From: Nonomuraea sp. SYSU D8015
GTDB lineage: Bacteria > Actinomycetota > Actinomycetes > Streptosporangiales > Streptosporangiaceae
Reading direction: 5' to 3'
NCBI RefSeq assembly: GCF_008065375.1
Contig: NZ_VJYI01000004.1
Location: 558,001-622,000 of the forward strand
DNA: 64,000 nt
Shown here: in pieces, positions 35,739 to 44,871 of the stretch
Layout: the number at the start of each line of letters is the position of its first letter
Numbering within the stretch: position 1 is the stretch's first letter
Made by a program: the position numbers and the translations under genes
Notes under the pieces: generated by a model
Databases searched by the model: none
What the model saw: only the letters and a program-made list of their open reading frames with translations
Told to the model about the DNA's origin: nothing

Positions 35739-36808
35739 GAATCGCCCTCATCGGATGCGGCGCGGTCACGCAGGCGGTCTACGTGCCGCTGCTGTCCAGG
35801 CGCCGGGAGCTGTTCGAGGTGACGGCCGTCTGCGACCTGTCGCGCGCGCTCGCCGACGCCGTCGGCCACCGGCTCGGCGCTGCCCGTTGCTACACGGTTC
35901 TGGAGGAGATGCTCGACGCCGGCGGCTTCGACGCCGTCCTCGTGCTGGCCTCCGGCTCCCACGGCGAGACCGTGCGCCGGGCGCTCGCCGCGGGCTACGC
36001 CGTGTTCTGCGAGAAGCCGCTCGCCCTGACCAGGGCCGAGGTGGCGGCGCTGCGCGAGGGGCGGCTGATGGTCGGCTACATGAAGCAGTACGACCCGGCC
36101 GTGCGGCGGGCCGAGGAGCTGCTGTCCGAGCTCGGCGGTCCGGGCGTGATCAGGTCGGTCGAGGTGACCGTGCTCCACCCGAGCGGGGAGTCGCAGCTGG
36201 CCTTCGCGAACCTGACGCAGGCGCGGGACGTGGACGCCGGGCTGCTGGCCTCGCTGCGGGCCGCGGAGAGCGAGCTGGTCTCGCGGGCGGTGGGGGACTC
36301 GGCGCCGGTGCAGAACCTGTACGGGATCGCACTCGGCTCCATATGTCATGACTTGTCGCTCTTGAGGAGCTTCACCGGGTCGCCTGCTGAAATTTCGTAC
36401 GTCGAGACATGGGGAACCGCGCCCGGCTCCGTCGAGATCTCCGGCACGCTGCCCGTCCAGGGCAGGTTCACCATCCGCTGGCACTACCTGGAGGACTACC
36501 CCGCCTATCGCGAGACCGTGGCCATCCACCACGACAAGGGCACGCTCGAACTGGTCTTCCCCTCGCCCTACCTCATGAACGCGCCGACCACGCTCACCGT
36601 CGTGTCCGGCGGCGAGACCCGGGCCGAATGGCGGGACGTGACCGAGGCGTTCGAAGTACAACTGGCCGCCTTCCATGCTTTCGTGAACGATGACAAGCCG
36701 CCGCTCACCGACACGGGCGGCGCGCTGGAGGACATCGTGACGGCTCAGCGGATCGCCGCCCGCTACGCCGCACAGCACGATCTGCCCATCGGAGGGGAGG
36801 CAGGGTGA
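35735..36808 (+). CDS. Gfo/Idh/MocA family NAD(P)-dependent oxidoreductase
   Basis: The 357-residue protein has the Rossmann start MRIALIGCGAVTQAVYVPLL, the conserved EKPLALT after the nucleotide domain, and the C-terminal Gfo/Idh fold (VRRAEELLSELGGPGVIRSVEV, HDLSLLRSFTG). Family members oxidise or reduce sugar and inositol hydroxyls. With IolE- and IolD-like neighbours, inositol or an inositol glycoside is the likely substrate class. GTG 35735 overlaps the upstream stop; its own stop overlaps the mannosidase start. Confidence 0.88.
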   Translation: MRIALIGCGAVTQAVYVPLLSRRRELFEVTAVCDLSRALADAVGHRLGAARCYTVLEEMLDAGGFDAVLVLASGSHGETVRRALAAGYAVFCEKPLALTRAEVAALREGRLMVGYMKQYDPAVRRAEELLSELGGPGVIRSVEVTVLHPSGESQLAFANLTQARDVDAGLLASLRAAESELVSRAVGDSAPVQNLYGIALGSICHDLSLLRSFTGSPAEISYVETWGTAPGSVEISGTLPVQGRFTIRWHYLEDYPAYRETVAIHHDKGTLELVFPSPYLMNAPTTLTVVSGGETRAEWRDVTEAFEVQLAAFHAFVNDDKPPLTDTGGALEDIVTAQRIAARYAAQHDLPIGGEAG

Positions 36809-39573
36809 GCACGGAGATCGTCGTCGTGCCGCACACGCACTGGGATCGGGAGTGGTACGAACCGTTCCAGCGCTTCCGGCTGCGCCTGGTGGCGCTGTTG
36901 GACGAGGTGCTCGACACGATGGAGCGCGAGCCCGGCTACCACTTCACCCTCGACGGTCAGCTGGCCTGCGTGGACGACTACCTCGAGGTCCGGCCGGAGA
37001 ACCGCGACCGCGTGGCCGCGCTGGTCGAGGCCGGGCGGCTGGCGGTGGGGCCGTGGCAGATCCTGCTGGACGAGTTCCTGTGCTCGGGCGAGAACATCGT
37101 CCGCAACCTGGAGCTCGGCATGGACCGGGCCGACAAGCTCGGCGGCGCCATGCCGGTCGGCTACCTGCCCGACATGTTCGGGCACACCGCGCAGATGCCG
37201 CAGATCCTGCGCAAGGCCGGGCTGCTGCACGCCTGCGTCTACCGGGGCGTGCCGTCCTCCGTCACCAGCGACGCCTTCGCCTGGGTCGCCCCCGACGGCA
37301 CGGCGTTGCGGACCCAGTACCTGCCGGCCGGCGGCTACGGCAACGGCGCCCACCTCTTCCACGACCCCGAGGGACTGGCGGAGCGCGCGGCCGCGTTCGT
37401 CGCGACCATGCGGGAGTGGCACGGGCCCGAGGGGCCGCTGCTGGCGATGTACGGCACAGACCACTCGGCGCCCGTACGCGGCCTGCCGGAGATGGTGGCG
37501 GCCATCGGCGCCCGCATGGACACCTTGTCCGGCTATATCGGGCAATATTCGGGCGATGTGGCGGGGCTGCCCCGTGTCGAGGGGGGGCTGCGGTCGCACG
37601 CCCGGGCCAACATCCTCCCCGGCGTCATCTCGATCCGCCCCCACCTCAAGCAGGCCATGAGCCGCGCCGAGCGCATGGTCGAACGCTACGCCGAGCCGCT
37701 GGCCACGCTCTGGGGCGGCGAGTGGCCAGGCCGGTTTCTCGACATGGCGTGGTGGCGGCTGGTGGACGCCAGCGGGCACGACTCGGTGACCGGGTGCGGC
37801 GTGGACGAGACCGCCCAGCAGGTCGCCGCCCGCATCGCCGAGGCCGAGCACCTCGGGCAGGCCGTACGCGACATGGTGACCGCCCGCCTGGCCGCCACCG
37901 TGCCCTCGGACGGGGTGCTCGTCGTCAACCCCACGCCTGACGTACGCGCCGGCATCGTCGTCGTGGACGTCGCCGGGATCGACCCGCTCGTGGACCCCTC
38001 GGGCGCGCCCGTGCCGACGCAGCCGCTCGAATACGCGCCCACGCTGCTGCTCGACGAGGAGATGGACCCCGCCACGGCGCTGACGTTCATCCACGGCACC
38101 GAGCTGTACGGACAGCACATCACCGGCTGGTCAGTCGACCACGGCGTGCTGACGTTCACGGTCGCCCGCGAGACCACGGCCGCCTTCGACGTCGCCGACC
38201 TGCGCGGGGCGCTGGACGGCGTGACCCGCGTGCGCATCGTCGCCGAGCCCAGGCGCACGGTCGCGGCCATGGTCGAGGTGCCGCCGCTGGGCCACACCAG
38301 CCTGCGGCCGGTGCCGCACGAGCGGGTGTTCACCCCGCCCGTGCCCTCCGGCGGGCTGCCCAACGTCCAGCACCACGCGTCCTGCTGGCTCGGCTCCGAC
38401 TCGGCGACCCTGCCGGTGCGCGGCGACGAGCAGGTGATCGACAACGGGCTGCTGCGGGTGACGATCGCCGGCGACGGCACGCTCACGCTCGTCGGCCGGG
38501 ACGGCACGACCGTGACGGGAGCCGGCCGCATCGTGGACGGCGGCGACGTCGGCGACACCTACAACTACGCGCCGCCGCTGGACGACCGGATCGTGTCCGA
38601 GCCGGAGTCCGTGGAGGCCGAGCTCGTCTGCTCGGGGCCGCTGGTGGCGGCGGTGGACGTGCGGCGCACGTACCGGTGGCCGGCGGCGGGCGCCGGACTG
38701 GAGGGCACGCCCGAGGTCCCGGCTCTTTCGAGGATCTCTCGGACCGAGGAGATCGTCGTCACGACCCGGGTGGAGTTGCGGGCCGGCGAGCCGTACGTCC
38801 GCCTGCACGTCGAGTTCGACAACCGCTGCGTCGACCACCGCGTCCGCCTCCACGTCCCGCTCCCCGCCGTGGCCACGGAGTCGTACGCGGAAGGCCAGTT
38901 CGCCGTCGTGGCCCGCGGGCTGACCGCCGAGCCCGGCTGCGGCGAGATGCCAATGCCGACCTTCCCCGCCTCGTCGTGGGTGGCGGCCGGCGGCGTGGCT
39001 GCGCTGCTGGAACACGTGACGGAGTACGAGCTGGTGAGCGTCGAGGGATCGGCGGACGGTGAGCCGACGGGTGGCGAACTGGCCCTGACCCTGCTCCGCT
39101 CCGTGGGCTACCTGTCCCGTAACCGCAACGCCCTCCGCCCCGAACCGGCCGGGCCGCAGCTGCCCACTCCGGCGGCGCAGTCACGCGGGCTGCGGTCCGT
39201 GAGCCTGGCGCTGATGCCGTGCGCGTCGTGGCAGGAGGTCCCCGCGGCCGCGGAGAGCTTCCGCCACGACCTGGTGGTGGCGCCCGGCCTCGGCAACCGC
39301 TCCCTGGACCTGCCCGCACCCGGGACCGGGCTGTCGGTGACGGGGGACGGCGTGGTGATGACCTCGCTCAGGGACCGGGACGGATGGCGGGAGCTCCGCG
39401 TCGTAGCCCTCACCCCTAACGACACAGAAGCCGTGATTTCGGGCAGCCTCACGGAGGCGCGATATGCGGATTTGCGTGGGCGTCCAGGGGCGTCTGTGCA
39501 GGTCGCGCATGGTGTGGTAAGGCTTCCCCTGCGAGCGTGGGAACTCTCGACCATCCAATTTCGTCAACACTAG
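36805..39573 (+). CDS. Glycoside hydrolase family 38 alpha-mannosidase
   Basis: The 922-residue protein has the GH38 catalytic start VVPHTHWDREWY with the zinc His and Asp. The nucleophile region is GYLPDMFGHTAQMPQIL, the zinc region is MYGTDHSAPVRG, and HDSVTGCGVDET follows. The middle alpha-helical domain and C-terminal beta-sandwich domain (ending RLPLRAWELSTIQF) are complete. No signal peptide is seen, so it is probably cytoplasmic and acts on imported or intracellular mannosides. It is the last gene of the operon with PHP, IolE-like and Gfo/Idh genes, which suggests a mannosyl-inositol-type substrate, an inference. Confidence 0.93.
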   Translation: MSTEIVVVPHTHWDREWYEPFQRFRLRLVALLDEVLDTMEREPGYHFTLDGQLACVDDYLEVRPENRDRVAALVEAGRLAVGPWQILLDEFLCSGENIVRNLELGMDRADKLGGAMPVGYLPDMFGHTAQMPQILRKAGLLHACVYRGVPSSVTSDAFAWVAPDGTALRTQYLPAGGYGNGAHLFHDPEGLAERAAAFVATMREWHGPEGPLLAMYGTDHSAPVRGLPEMVAAIGARMDTLSGYIGQYSGDVAGLPRVEGGLRSHARANILPGVISIRPHLKQAMSRAERMVERYAEPLATLWGGEWPGRFLDMAWWRLVDASGHDSVTGCGVDETAQQVAARIAEAEHLGQAVRDMVTARLAATVPSDGVLVVNPTPDVRAGIVVVDVAGIDPLVDPSGAPVPTQPLEYAPTLLLDEEMDPATALTFIHGTELYGQHITGWSVDHGVLTFTVARETTAAFDVADLRGALDGVTRVRIVAEPRRTVAAMVEVPPLGHTSLRPVPHERVFTPPVPSGGLPNVQHHASCWLGSDSATLPVRGDEQVIDNGLLRVTIAGDGTLTLVGRDGTTVTGAGRIVDGGDVGDTYNYAPPLDDRIVSEPESVEAELVCSGPLVAAVDVRRTYRWPAAGAGLEGTPEVPALSRISRTEEIVVTTRVELRAGEPYVRLHVEFDNRCVDHRVRLHVPLPAVATESYAEGQFAVVARGLTAEPGCGEMPMPTFPASSWVAAGGVAALLEHVTEYELVSVEGSADGEPTGGELALTLLRSVGYLSRNRNALRPEPAGPQLPTPAAQSRGLRSVSLALMPCASWQEVPAAAESFRHDLVVAPGLGNRSLDLPAPGTGLSVTGDGVVMTSLRDRDGWRELRVVALTPNDTEAVISGSLTEARYADLRGRPGASVQVAHGVVRLPLRAWELSTIQFRQH

Positions 39574-39607
39574 GTAATGCGTCGAACGCAGACAGTAATG
39601 TTGCGGC

Positions 39608-39751
39608 GTGAAAGTCACGTCTCAGCACGAGAGCCTGAACCCGGGTGTATGCCGGGCCGACGGCGCAATACTGTACGGAAAGGGAGACGAGAAATTCGGG
39701 GTCATCGTCGAGACCCAGCGGAGGCCATCGAAACTGGTCATCCTGGGCTGA
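39608..39751 (+). CDS. Possible small protein of 47 residues
   Basis: GTG 39608 opens a frame beginning MKVTSQHESLNPGVCRADG and ending PSKLVILG. No family is recognised and no clear ribosome-binding site precedes it. Codon third positions are mixed. It could be real, or the remnant of a longer gene. Confidence 0.3.
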   Translation: MKVTSQHESLNPGVCRADGAILYGKGDEKFGVIVETQRRPSKLVILG

Positions 39752-39759
39752 GGCTGATC

Positions 39760-39930
39760 CCGTTGGTCATCCATCCCGACAACACCCCTGCCATCGCCGA
39801 CGTCGCCGAGGCCCTGGACAACATCGGCCTAGCAGTCATCTCGACCGTCACGAAGAGCGAAGACCCCCGGATCAACGCCATCATCGCCGCGGAGCCTGTC
39901 ACTGCAAGGACAAGACGAGGCCCGGGGTGA
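39760..39930 (+). pseudogene. Coding-like fragment without a clear start
   Basis: The translation LIPLVIHPDNTPAIADVAEA then LDNIGLAVISTVTKSEDPRI has GC-rich third positions but no start codon with a ribosome-binding site, and it is cut off after ~57 codons. The parent family is not recognised. It probably belongs to the same decayed region as the upstream 47-codon frame. Confidence 0.3.
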
Positions 39931-40145
39931 GGCCAGGTCCGTGCTGAGGGGGCCCAAGAGAGCCGTATGGGCCGATTGTGAGGAGCAGATCTTCCGGCCT
40001 ATCGCCGTTTGCCTTCAGAAAGACTGCTCTCGCCCCAAGCCCGAGAAGGCCGAGTCGGTGGGCGGCACGGACGCATAGCCGGGCTTCAGCGACCGGTGGC
40101 CGACACCTCTGATCCTGCATCCTCACCCCTCAACTGCCTGGAACA

Positions 40146-40184
40146 CCTTGTGGCCGGCCACAACACACACCGCGGGACTTCAGG
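40146..40184. repeat. 39-bp dispersed repeat, copy 1
   Basis: This segment is the reverse complement of 60523-60561 with one mismatch in 39. It contains the 16-bp perfect palindrome TTGTGGCCGGCCACAA (40148-40163). It lies in the non-coding region before speB. Confidence 0.95.
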
Positions 40185-40231
40185 TGGCCGACAATTGCCG
40201 CAGGTCAAGGGCATGACGAACACTGGCCGAC

Positions 40232-41170
40232 ATGAACATCGGCCCCGTCGACTCCTCCAAGGTCCCGCGTTTCGCCGGGCCCGCCACCTTCGCCCGCCTT
40301 CCCCGCCTCGATGAGGTGGAGCGGGCAGACGTCGCCGTCGTGGGGGTGCCCTTCGACGCCGGTGTCTCCTACAGGCCCGGCGCCAGGTTCGGGCCCGCCG
40401 CGGTCCGCGAGGCGTCGCGGCTGTTGCGGCCGTACCACCCCGCGCTGGACGTGTCGCCGTTCGAGCGGGTGCAGGTGGCCGACGCCGGGGACATCGCGGC
40501 CAATCCGTTCGACATCGGGGCGGCCATCGAGAGCATCGAGGAGGCCGCCGGCTCGCTCCAGGCCAGGCTCGTCACCATCGGCGGGGATCACACCATCGCC
40601 CTGCCGCTGCTCCGCGCGGCCGCCAGGAAGCACGGGCCCGTCGCGTTGCTGCACTTCGACGCGCATCTCGACACCTGGGACACGTACTTCGGGGCCGAGT
40701 ACACGCACGGGACGCCGTTCCGGCGGGCGGTCGAGGAGGGGCTGCTGGACACCGAGGCCGTCAGCCACGTCGGCATCCGGGGGCCGCTGTACGGCAAGCG
40801 GGACCTGGAGGACGACCGGCGGCTCGGTTTCGGCATCCTGACCGCGGCCGACGTGCTGCGGCGCGGGCTGGACGAGGTGATCGACGTGCTGCGGCAGCGG
40901 ATCGGTGACCGGCCGCTGTACGTCTCCGTCGACATCGACGTGCTCGATCCCGCGCATGCCCCCGGCACCGGGACACCGGAGGCGGGCGGGCTCACCAGCC
41001 GGGAACTGCTGGAGATCCTGCGGGGCCTGGCCGGGTGCAACCTGGTCGGGGCCGACGTGGTCGAGGTCGCGCCGGCCTACGACCATGCGGAGATCACCTC
41101 CATCGCCGCCTCCCACGTGGCGTACGACCTCGTCAGCTTGCTCGCGATGCAGGAGAAGAAGCAGACATGA
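40232..41170 (+). CDS. speB: Agmatinase/ureohydrolase
   Basis: The 312-residue arginase-family protein has all manganese motifs: IGGDHTIALPLL, LLHFDAHLDTWD, and SVDIDVLDPAHAPGTGTPEAGG. Agmatinase splits agmatine to putrescine and urea; related members act on guanidinobutyrate or guanidinopropionate, which cannot be excluded. Its stop overlaps the permease start (ATGA). The downstream aldehyde dehydrogenase and Pot transporter support a polyamine role. Confidence 0.92.
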   Translation: MNIGPVDSSKVPRFAGPATFARLPRLDEVERADVAVVGVPFDAGVSYRPGARFGPAAVREASRLLRPYHPALDVSPFERVQVADAGDIAANPFDIGAAIESIEEAAGSLQARLVTIGGDHTIALPLLRAAARKHGPVALLHFDAHLDTWDTYFGAEYTHGTPFRRAVEEGLLDTEAVSHVGIRGPLYGKRDLEDDRRLGFGILTAADVLRRGLDEVIDVLRQRIGDRPLYVSVDIDVLDPAHAPGTGTPEAGGLTSRELLEILRGLAGCNLVGADVVEVAPAYDHAEITSIAASHVAYDLVSLLAMQEKKQT

Positions 41171-42678
41171 ACGGCATCACCGAAATCGAGACGTACGGGG
41201 TCGAGCGCATCCCCGACGCCGACCGCACCGCGCGCCCGGTCGACCTGTTCAGGGTGGCGTTCGGCGGGGCGAACACCTTCGCCACCTGCGTGCTCGGAGC
41301 CTTCCCCATCCTGTTCGGCCTGTCGTTCTGGCAGGGCTTGGCCGCCACGGTGCTCGGGCTGGTGGTGGGGGCGCTGATCCTGGCGCCGCTGTCGTTGTTC
41401 GGGCCGCTCAACGGCACCAACAACGCCGTCTCGTCGTCGGCTCATCTGGGCGTGCACGGACGGATCGTCGGCTCCTTCCTGTCGCTGCTCACCGCGATCG
41501 CGTTCTTCTCGATCTCGGTGTGGTCGTCGGGGGACGCGCTGGTCGGCGGCGCTCACCGGTTGGTGGGGCTGCCCGACACCGACCTGTCCTATGGCGTCGC
41601 GTACGGGATCTTCGCGGTGCTCGTGCTGATCGTCTGCGTGTACGGGTTCAGGTTCATGCTGTTCGTCAACAAGATCGCGGTGGTGGCGGCGTCGCTGCTG
41701 TTCGTGCTGGGGGTGTTCGCCTTCGCGGGCGACTTCGACCCGTCCTATCCGGGGACGCTGCCGGTGGGCGATCCGCTGTTCTGGCCGTCGTTCATCGGGG
41801 CGGCGCTGATCGTGTTGTCGAACCCGGTGTCGTTCGGGGCGTTCCTGGGCGACTGGTCCCGTTACATCTCGGCGAGCACGCCGCGCTCCCGCGTGATGGC
41901 CGCCGCCTTCCTGTCGCAGATCGCCACCATCCTGCCGTTCTTCTTCGGCCTGGCCACCGCTTCGATCATCGCGGCCAAGGCCGCCGAGTACGTGGACCCG
42001 GCGGCGCCCAACTACGTCGGCGGGCTGCTGGCCGTCTCGCCGGGCTGGTACTTCGTGCCGGTCTGTCTCATCGCGCTCATCGGCGGCATGTCCACGGGAA
42101 CCACCTCCCTCTACGGCACCGGGCTCGACTTCTCCAGCGTCTTCCCCCGCTTCTCGCGCGTGCAGGCGACCGTCTTCATCGGCACCCTGTCGATCGCGTT
42201 CATCTTCGTGGGCCGTTTCGCCGCGAACCTCACCCAGAGCATCTCGACGTTCGCGACGCTGATCATCACGTGCACCGCACCGTGGATGGTGATCATGATG
42301 CTCGGCTACGTGACCCGGCGCGGCTGGTACGACCCGGAGGCCCTGCAGGTCTTCAACCGGCGTCAGCGCGGCGGCCGCTACTGGTTCACGCACGGCTGGA
42401 ACTGGCGGGGGGTGAGCGCCTGGCTGGCGTCGGCAGGGCTGGCGCTGATGTTCGTCAACCTGCCGGGGCAGTTCGTGGGGCCGCTCGGCGACCTGGCCGG
42501 CGGCGTGGACATCTCGCTGCCGCTGGGCTTGGCCGCCGCGGGTCTGCTCTATCTGGCGCTGTTGGCCGCCTTCCCCGAGCCGCGGGAGGTCTACGGTCCC
42601 GAGGGGCCGCGGCTGGTCCGGGCGGCCGACACCCCCGTCCTGCCCATCGTCGACGCCGCGGCCGAGCCGGTCACGTGA
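41167..42678 (+). CDS. NCS1-family permease (cytosine/purine permease-like)
   Basis: The 503-residue protein has about 12 membrane helices and begins RPVDLFRVAFGGANTFATCVLGAFPILFGLSFWQGL, typical of the NCS1 family (FGGANT in place of NxN-type motifs). Later helices include GAFLGDWSRYIS. Usual substrates are cytosine, purines, hydantoins or allantoin. Coupling to agmatinase suggests uptake of a guanidino or amine compound, but that is inference. ATG 41167 overlaps the agmatinase stop by four bases. Confidence 0.9.
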   Translation: MNGITEIETYGVERIPDADRTARPVDLFRVAFGGANTFATCVLGAFPILFGLSFWQGLAATVLGLVVGALILAPLSLFGPLNGTNNAVSSSAHLGVHGRIVGSFLSLLTAIAFFSISVWSSGDALVGGAHRLVGLPDTDLSYGVAYGIFAVLVLIVCVYGFRFMLFVNKIAVVAASLLFVLGVFAFAGDFDPSYPGTLPVGDPLFWPSFIGAALIVLSNPVSFGAFLGDWSRYISASTPRSRVMAAAFLSQIATILPFFFGLATASIIAAKAAEYVDPAAPNYVGGLLAVSPGWYFVPVCLIALIGGMSTGTTSLYGTGLDFSSVFPRFSRVQATVFIGTLSIAFIFVGRFAANLTQSISTFATLIITCTAPWMVIMMLGYVTRRGWYDPEALQVFNRRQRGGRYWFTHGWNWRGVSAWLASAGLALMFVNLPGQFVGPLGDLAGGVDISLPLGLAAAGLLYLALLAAFPEPREVYGPEGPRLVRAADTPVLPIVDAAAEPVT

Positions 42679-42739
42679 TGGAGCCGGCGGCGCACCGGGT
42701 GCTGTGCGGGGCGCCGGTGCGCGCGGTCGCGAGGGTGGG

Positions 42740-43231
42740 TTAGCGGGTGCCCCAGGAGTACGTCTGCTTGCGGAGCTTCAGGTACACGAACGACTCCGTC
42801 GCCCGTACGGCGGGGATGGCGCGGATCTTGCTGAGGATCTCCAGCAGGTGCCCGTCGCCCTCGCACACCACCTCGACGATGATGTCGAACGAGCCCGCCG
42901 TCAGCACCACGTAGTCGATCTCTTCGATGGCCGCCAGCTCGTCGGCCACCGACTCCAGATCGCCCTCGACGTTGATCCCGATCATCGCCTGCCGGGGGAA
43001 GCCCAGCATGAGAGGGTCGGTGACCGCGACGATCTGCATGACGCCGGCCTCCTGGAGTCGCTGCACGCGCTGGCGTACCGCGGCCTCGGACAGGCCCACC
43101 GCCTTGCCGATCGCCGCGTACGGCATGCGCCCGTCACGCTGGAGCTGCTCGATGATCTGCTTCGAGAGCTCGTCGAGCACGACGGGGGCGGCGTCGGGGT
43201 TGCTGCGGCGAACGCGCGGCGGCGTGGTCAT
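42740..43231 (-). CDS. Lrp/AsnC family transcriptional regulator
   Basis: The 163-residue protein has the AsnC HTH (LDELSKQIIEQLQRDGRMPYAAIGKAVGLSEAAVRQRVQRLQEAGVM) and the RAM ligand domain (GINVEGDLESVADELAAIEEIDYVVLTAGSFDIIVEVVCE). ATG 43231 has AGGAGGAA about ten bases upstream. It is divergent from the aldehyde dehydrogenase-pot-oxidase genes and presumably controls them in response to a polyamine or amino acid. Confidence 0.93.
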   Translation of the reverse strand: MTTPPRVRRSNPDAAPVVLDELSKQIIEQLQRDGRMPYAAIGKAVGLSEAAVRQRVQRLQEAGVMQIVAVTDPLMLGFPRQAMIGINVEGDLESVADELAAIEEIDYVVLTAGSFDIIVEVVCEGDGHLLEILSKIRAIPAVRATESFVYLKLRKQTYSWGTR

Positions 43232-43430
43232 CGAGACGATTCCTCCTAGCGGTACGGCATTACGGGGGCGTTCCCGCTCGGTTGCCGTCCTGGTGCGACA
43301 TGTTGTCAGTTCTTGGCGGTCTGTCAAGCGAATTCGTAGCAATTTGATATCTTCGCCACGAAATCCCTTGTCCATATGCTTCCACTCTGTAAGAGTCGCG
43401 GCATCTCAGCCACCTCACGAGGAGGTCACC
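43232..43430. promoter_or_regulatory. Divergent promoter region of Lrp regulator and putrescine genes
   Basis: This gap is AT-richer than its surroundings, with CGAATTCG (near 43329) and TTGATA (43344-43349) and partial inverted repeats around AATTCGTAGCAATTTGATAT. It is a likely Lrp-type binding region. The exact -10/-35 pairs are not clear. Confidence 0.5.
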
Positions 43431-44864
43431 TTGACCACCCGTCTGCAGAACTTCATCAACGGTGAGTTCGTGGACGCCAAGAGCGGCCGATTCTCCGACA
43501 TCATCGACCCGTGCACGGGCGAGGCCTACGTCCAGGCCCCGATCTCCGGCCCGGAGGATGTCGACGCCGCCTTCGCAGCCGCGGCCGCCGCGTTCGACTC
43601 GTGGGGCAGCACCACCCCGGGGGAGCGGGCCAACCTGCTGCTCAAGGTCGCCGACGCGATCGACGCGCGGGCCGATGAGATCAACGAGGCCGAGTGCCGC
43701 AACACGGGCAAGCCGCGCGCCCGCATGGCCGAGGACGAGACCCCGGTCGCCGCCGACCACTTCCGCTTCTTCGCGGGCGCGGCGCGCACGCTCGAGGGCC
43801 CCACGGCCGGCGAGTTCCTCGCCGAGCACACCAGCGTCATCAGGCACGAGCCGATCGGCGTGATCGGGCAGGTCACGCCGTGGAACTACCCGATGATGAT
43901 GGCGGTGTGGAAGATCGCCCCGGCGCTCGCGGCCGGCAACACCGTCGTGCTCAAGCCGTCCGACACCACCCCGGTCTCCACGCTCAAGCTCGCCGAGATC
44001 CTCGGTGAGGTGCTGCCCCCGGGCGTCTTCAACGTCGTCACCGGCGACCGCGAGACCGGCGCGCTCGTGGTGAGCCATCCGACGGCCTCCATGGTCGCGA
44101 TCACCGGCTCGGTCGGCGCGGGCATGTCGGTCGCCAAGAGCGCCGCCGACGACCTCAAGCGGGTGCACCTGGAGCTCGGCGGCAAGGCGCCGGTCGTGGT
44201 CTTCGAGGACGTCAAGGACCTGCGCAAGGCCGCCGCCGACATCGCCACCGCGGGCCTCTACAACGCCGGCCAGGACTGCACCGCCGCGTGCCGGGTGCTC
44301 GTGCAGGAGAGCGTGCACGACGAGTTCGTGGCGGCGCTGACCGAGGCCGCCGCCGGCACCGTGACCGGCGGCCTGGACAACGAGGACGCGCTCTACGGGC
44401 CGCTCAACAACGAGAACCAGCTCGCCAGGGTGCAGGGCTTCATCGAGCGCGCCCCCGCCCACGCCAAGGTCCTCACCGGCGGTCACCGCGTCGGCGACAA
44501 GGGCTACTTCTTCGCGCCGACCGTCGTGGACGGGCTCAAGCAGGACGACGAAATGGTGCAGAACGAGGTCTTCGGCCCGGTGATCACCGTCCAGACGTTC
44601 ACCGACGAGGCCGACGCCCTCGCCAAGGCCAACGACGTCAAGTACGGCCTGAGCGGCTCGGTCTGGACCTCCGACCACGGCCGCGCGATGCGCATGTCCA
44701 ACCGCCTCGACTTCGGCGTGGTCTGGGTCAACACGCACATCCCGTTCGTGTCGGAGATGCCGCACGGCGGCTTCAAGCACTCCGGGTACGGCAAGGACCT
44801 GTCGGTGTTCGGCCTGCACGACTACACGCGCGTCAAGCACGTCATGCACTACATCGGTGAATAG
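43431..44864 (+). CDS. Gamma-aminobutyraldehyde dehydrogenase-type aldehyde dehydrogenase
   Basis: The 477-residue ALDH has the NAD motif ITGSVGAGMSVAK, the general base Glu in HLELGGKAPVVVFED, the catalytic Cys in NAGQDCTAACRVLV and the C-terminal PHGGFKHSGYGKDLSVFGLHDYT seen in aminobutyraldehyde dehydrogenases. It would oxidise 4-aminobutanal, from putrescine oxidation, to GABA. TTG 43431 is the start, because GGAGG lies six bases upstream and the family sequence begins there. Followed by potA without a gap. Confidence 0.92.
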   Translation: MTTRLQNFINGEFVDAKSGRFSDIIDPCTGEAYVQAPISGPEDVDAAFAAAAAAFDSWGSTTPGERANLLLKVADAIDARADEINEAECRNTGKPRARMAEDETPVAADHFRFFAGAARTLEGPTAGEFLAEHTSVIRHEPIGVIGQVTPWNYPMMMAVWKIAPALAAGNTVVLKPSDTTPVSTLKLAEILGEVLPPGVFNVVTGDRETGALVVSHPTASMVAITGSVGAGMSVAKSAADDLKRVHLELGGKAPVVVFEDVKDLRKAAADIATAGLYNAGQDCTAACRVLVQESVHDEFVAALTEAAAGTVTGGLDNEDALYGPLNNENQLARVQGFIERAPAHAKVLTGGHRVGDKGYFFAPTVVDGLKQDDEMVQNEVFGPVITVQTFTDEADALAKANDVKYGLSGSVWTSDHGRAMRMSNRLDFGVVWVNTHIPFVSEMPHGGFKHSGYGKDLSVFGLHDYTRVKHVMHYIGE

Positions 44865-44871
44865 CACGCGA

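Larger units (their letters stand above)
39574..40231. other. Intergenic region with decayed sequence and IS-like ends
   Basis: These 658 bases contain a possible 47-codon gene (39608-39751), a short fragment with coding-like third positions (39760-39930), and a repeat-rich stretch. GGTGGCCGACA occurs at 40098-40108 and 40183-40193, a related CTGGCCGACA lies just before speB, and the 39-bp dispersed repeat is at 40146-40184. The pattern suggests the remains of a mobile element. Confidence 0.5.

Noticed and set aside
36343..36354. Second operator ATGTCATGACTT inside the oxidoreductase gene
   Set aside because: It encodes conserved CHDL residues of the protein and is an imperfect palindrome, so chance is likely.
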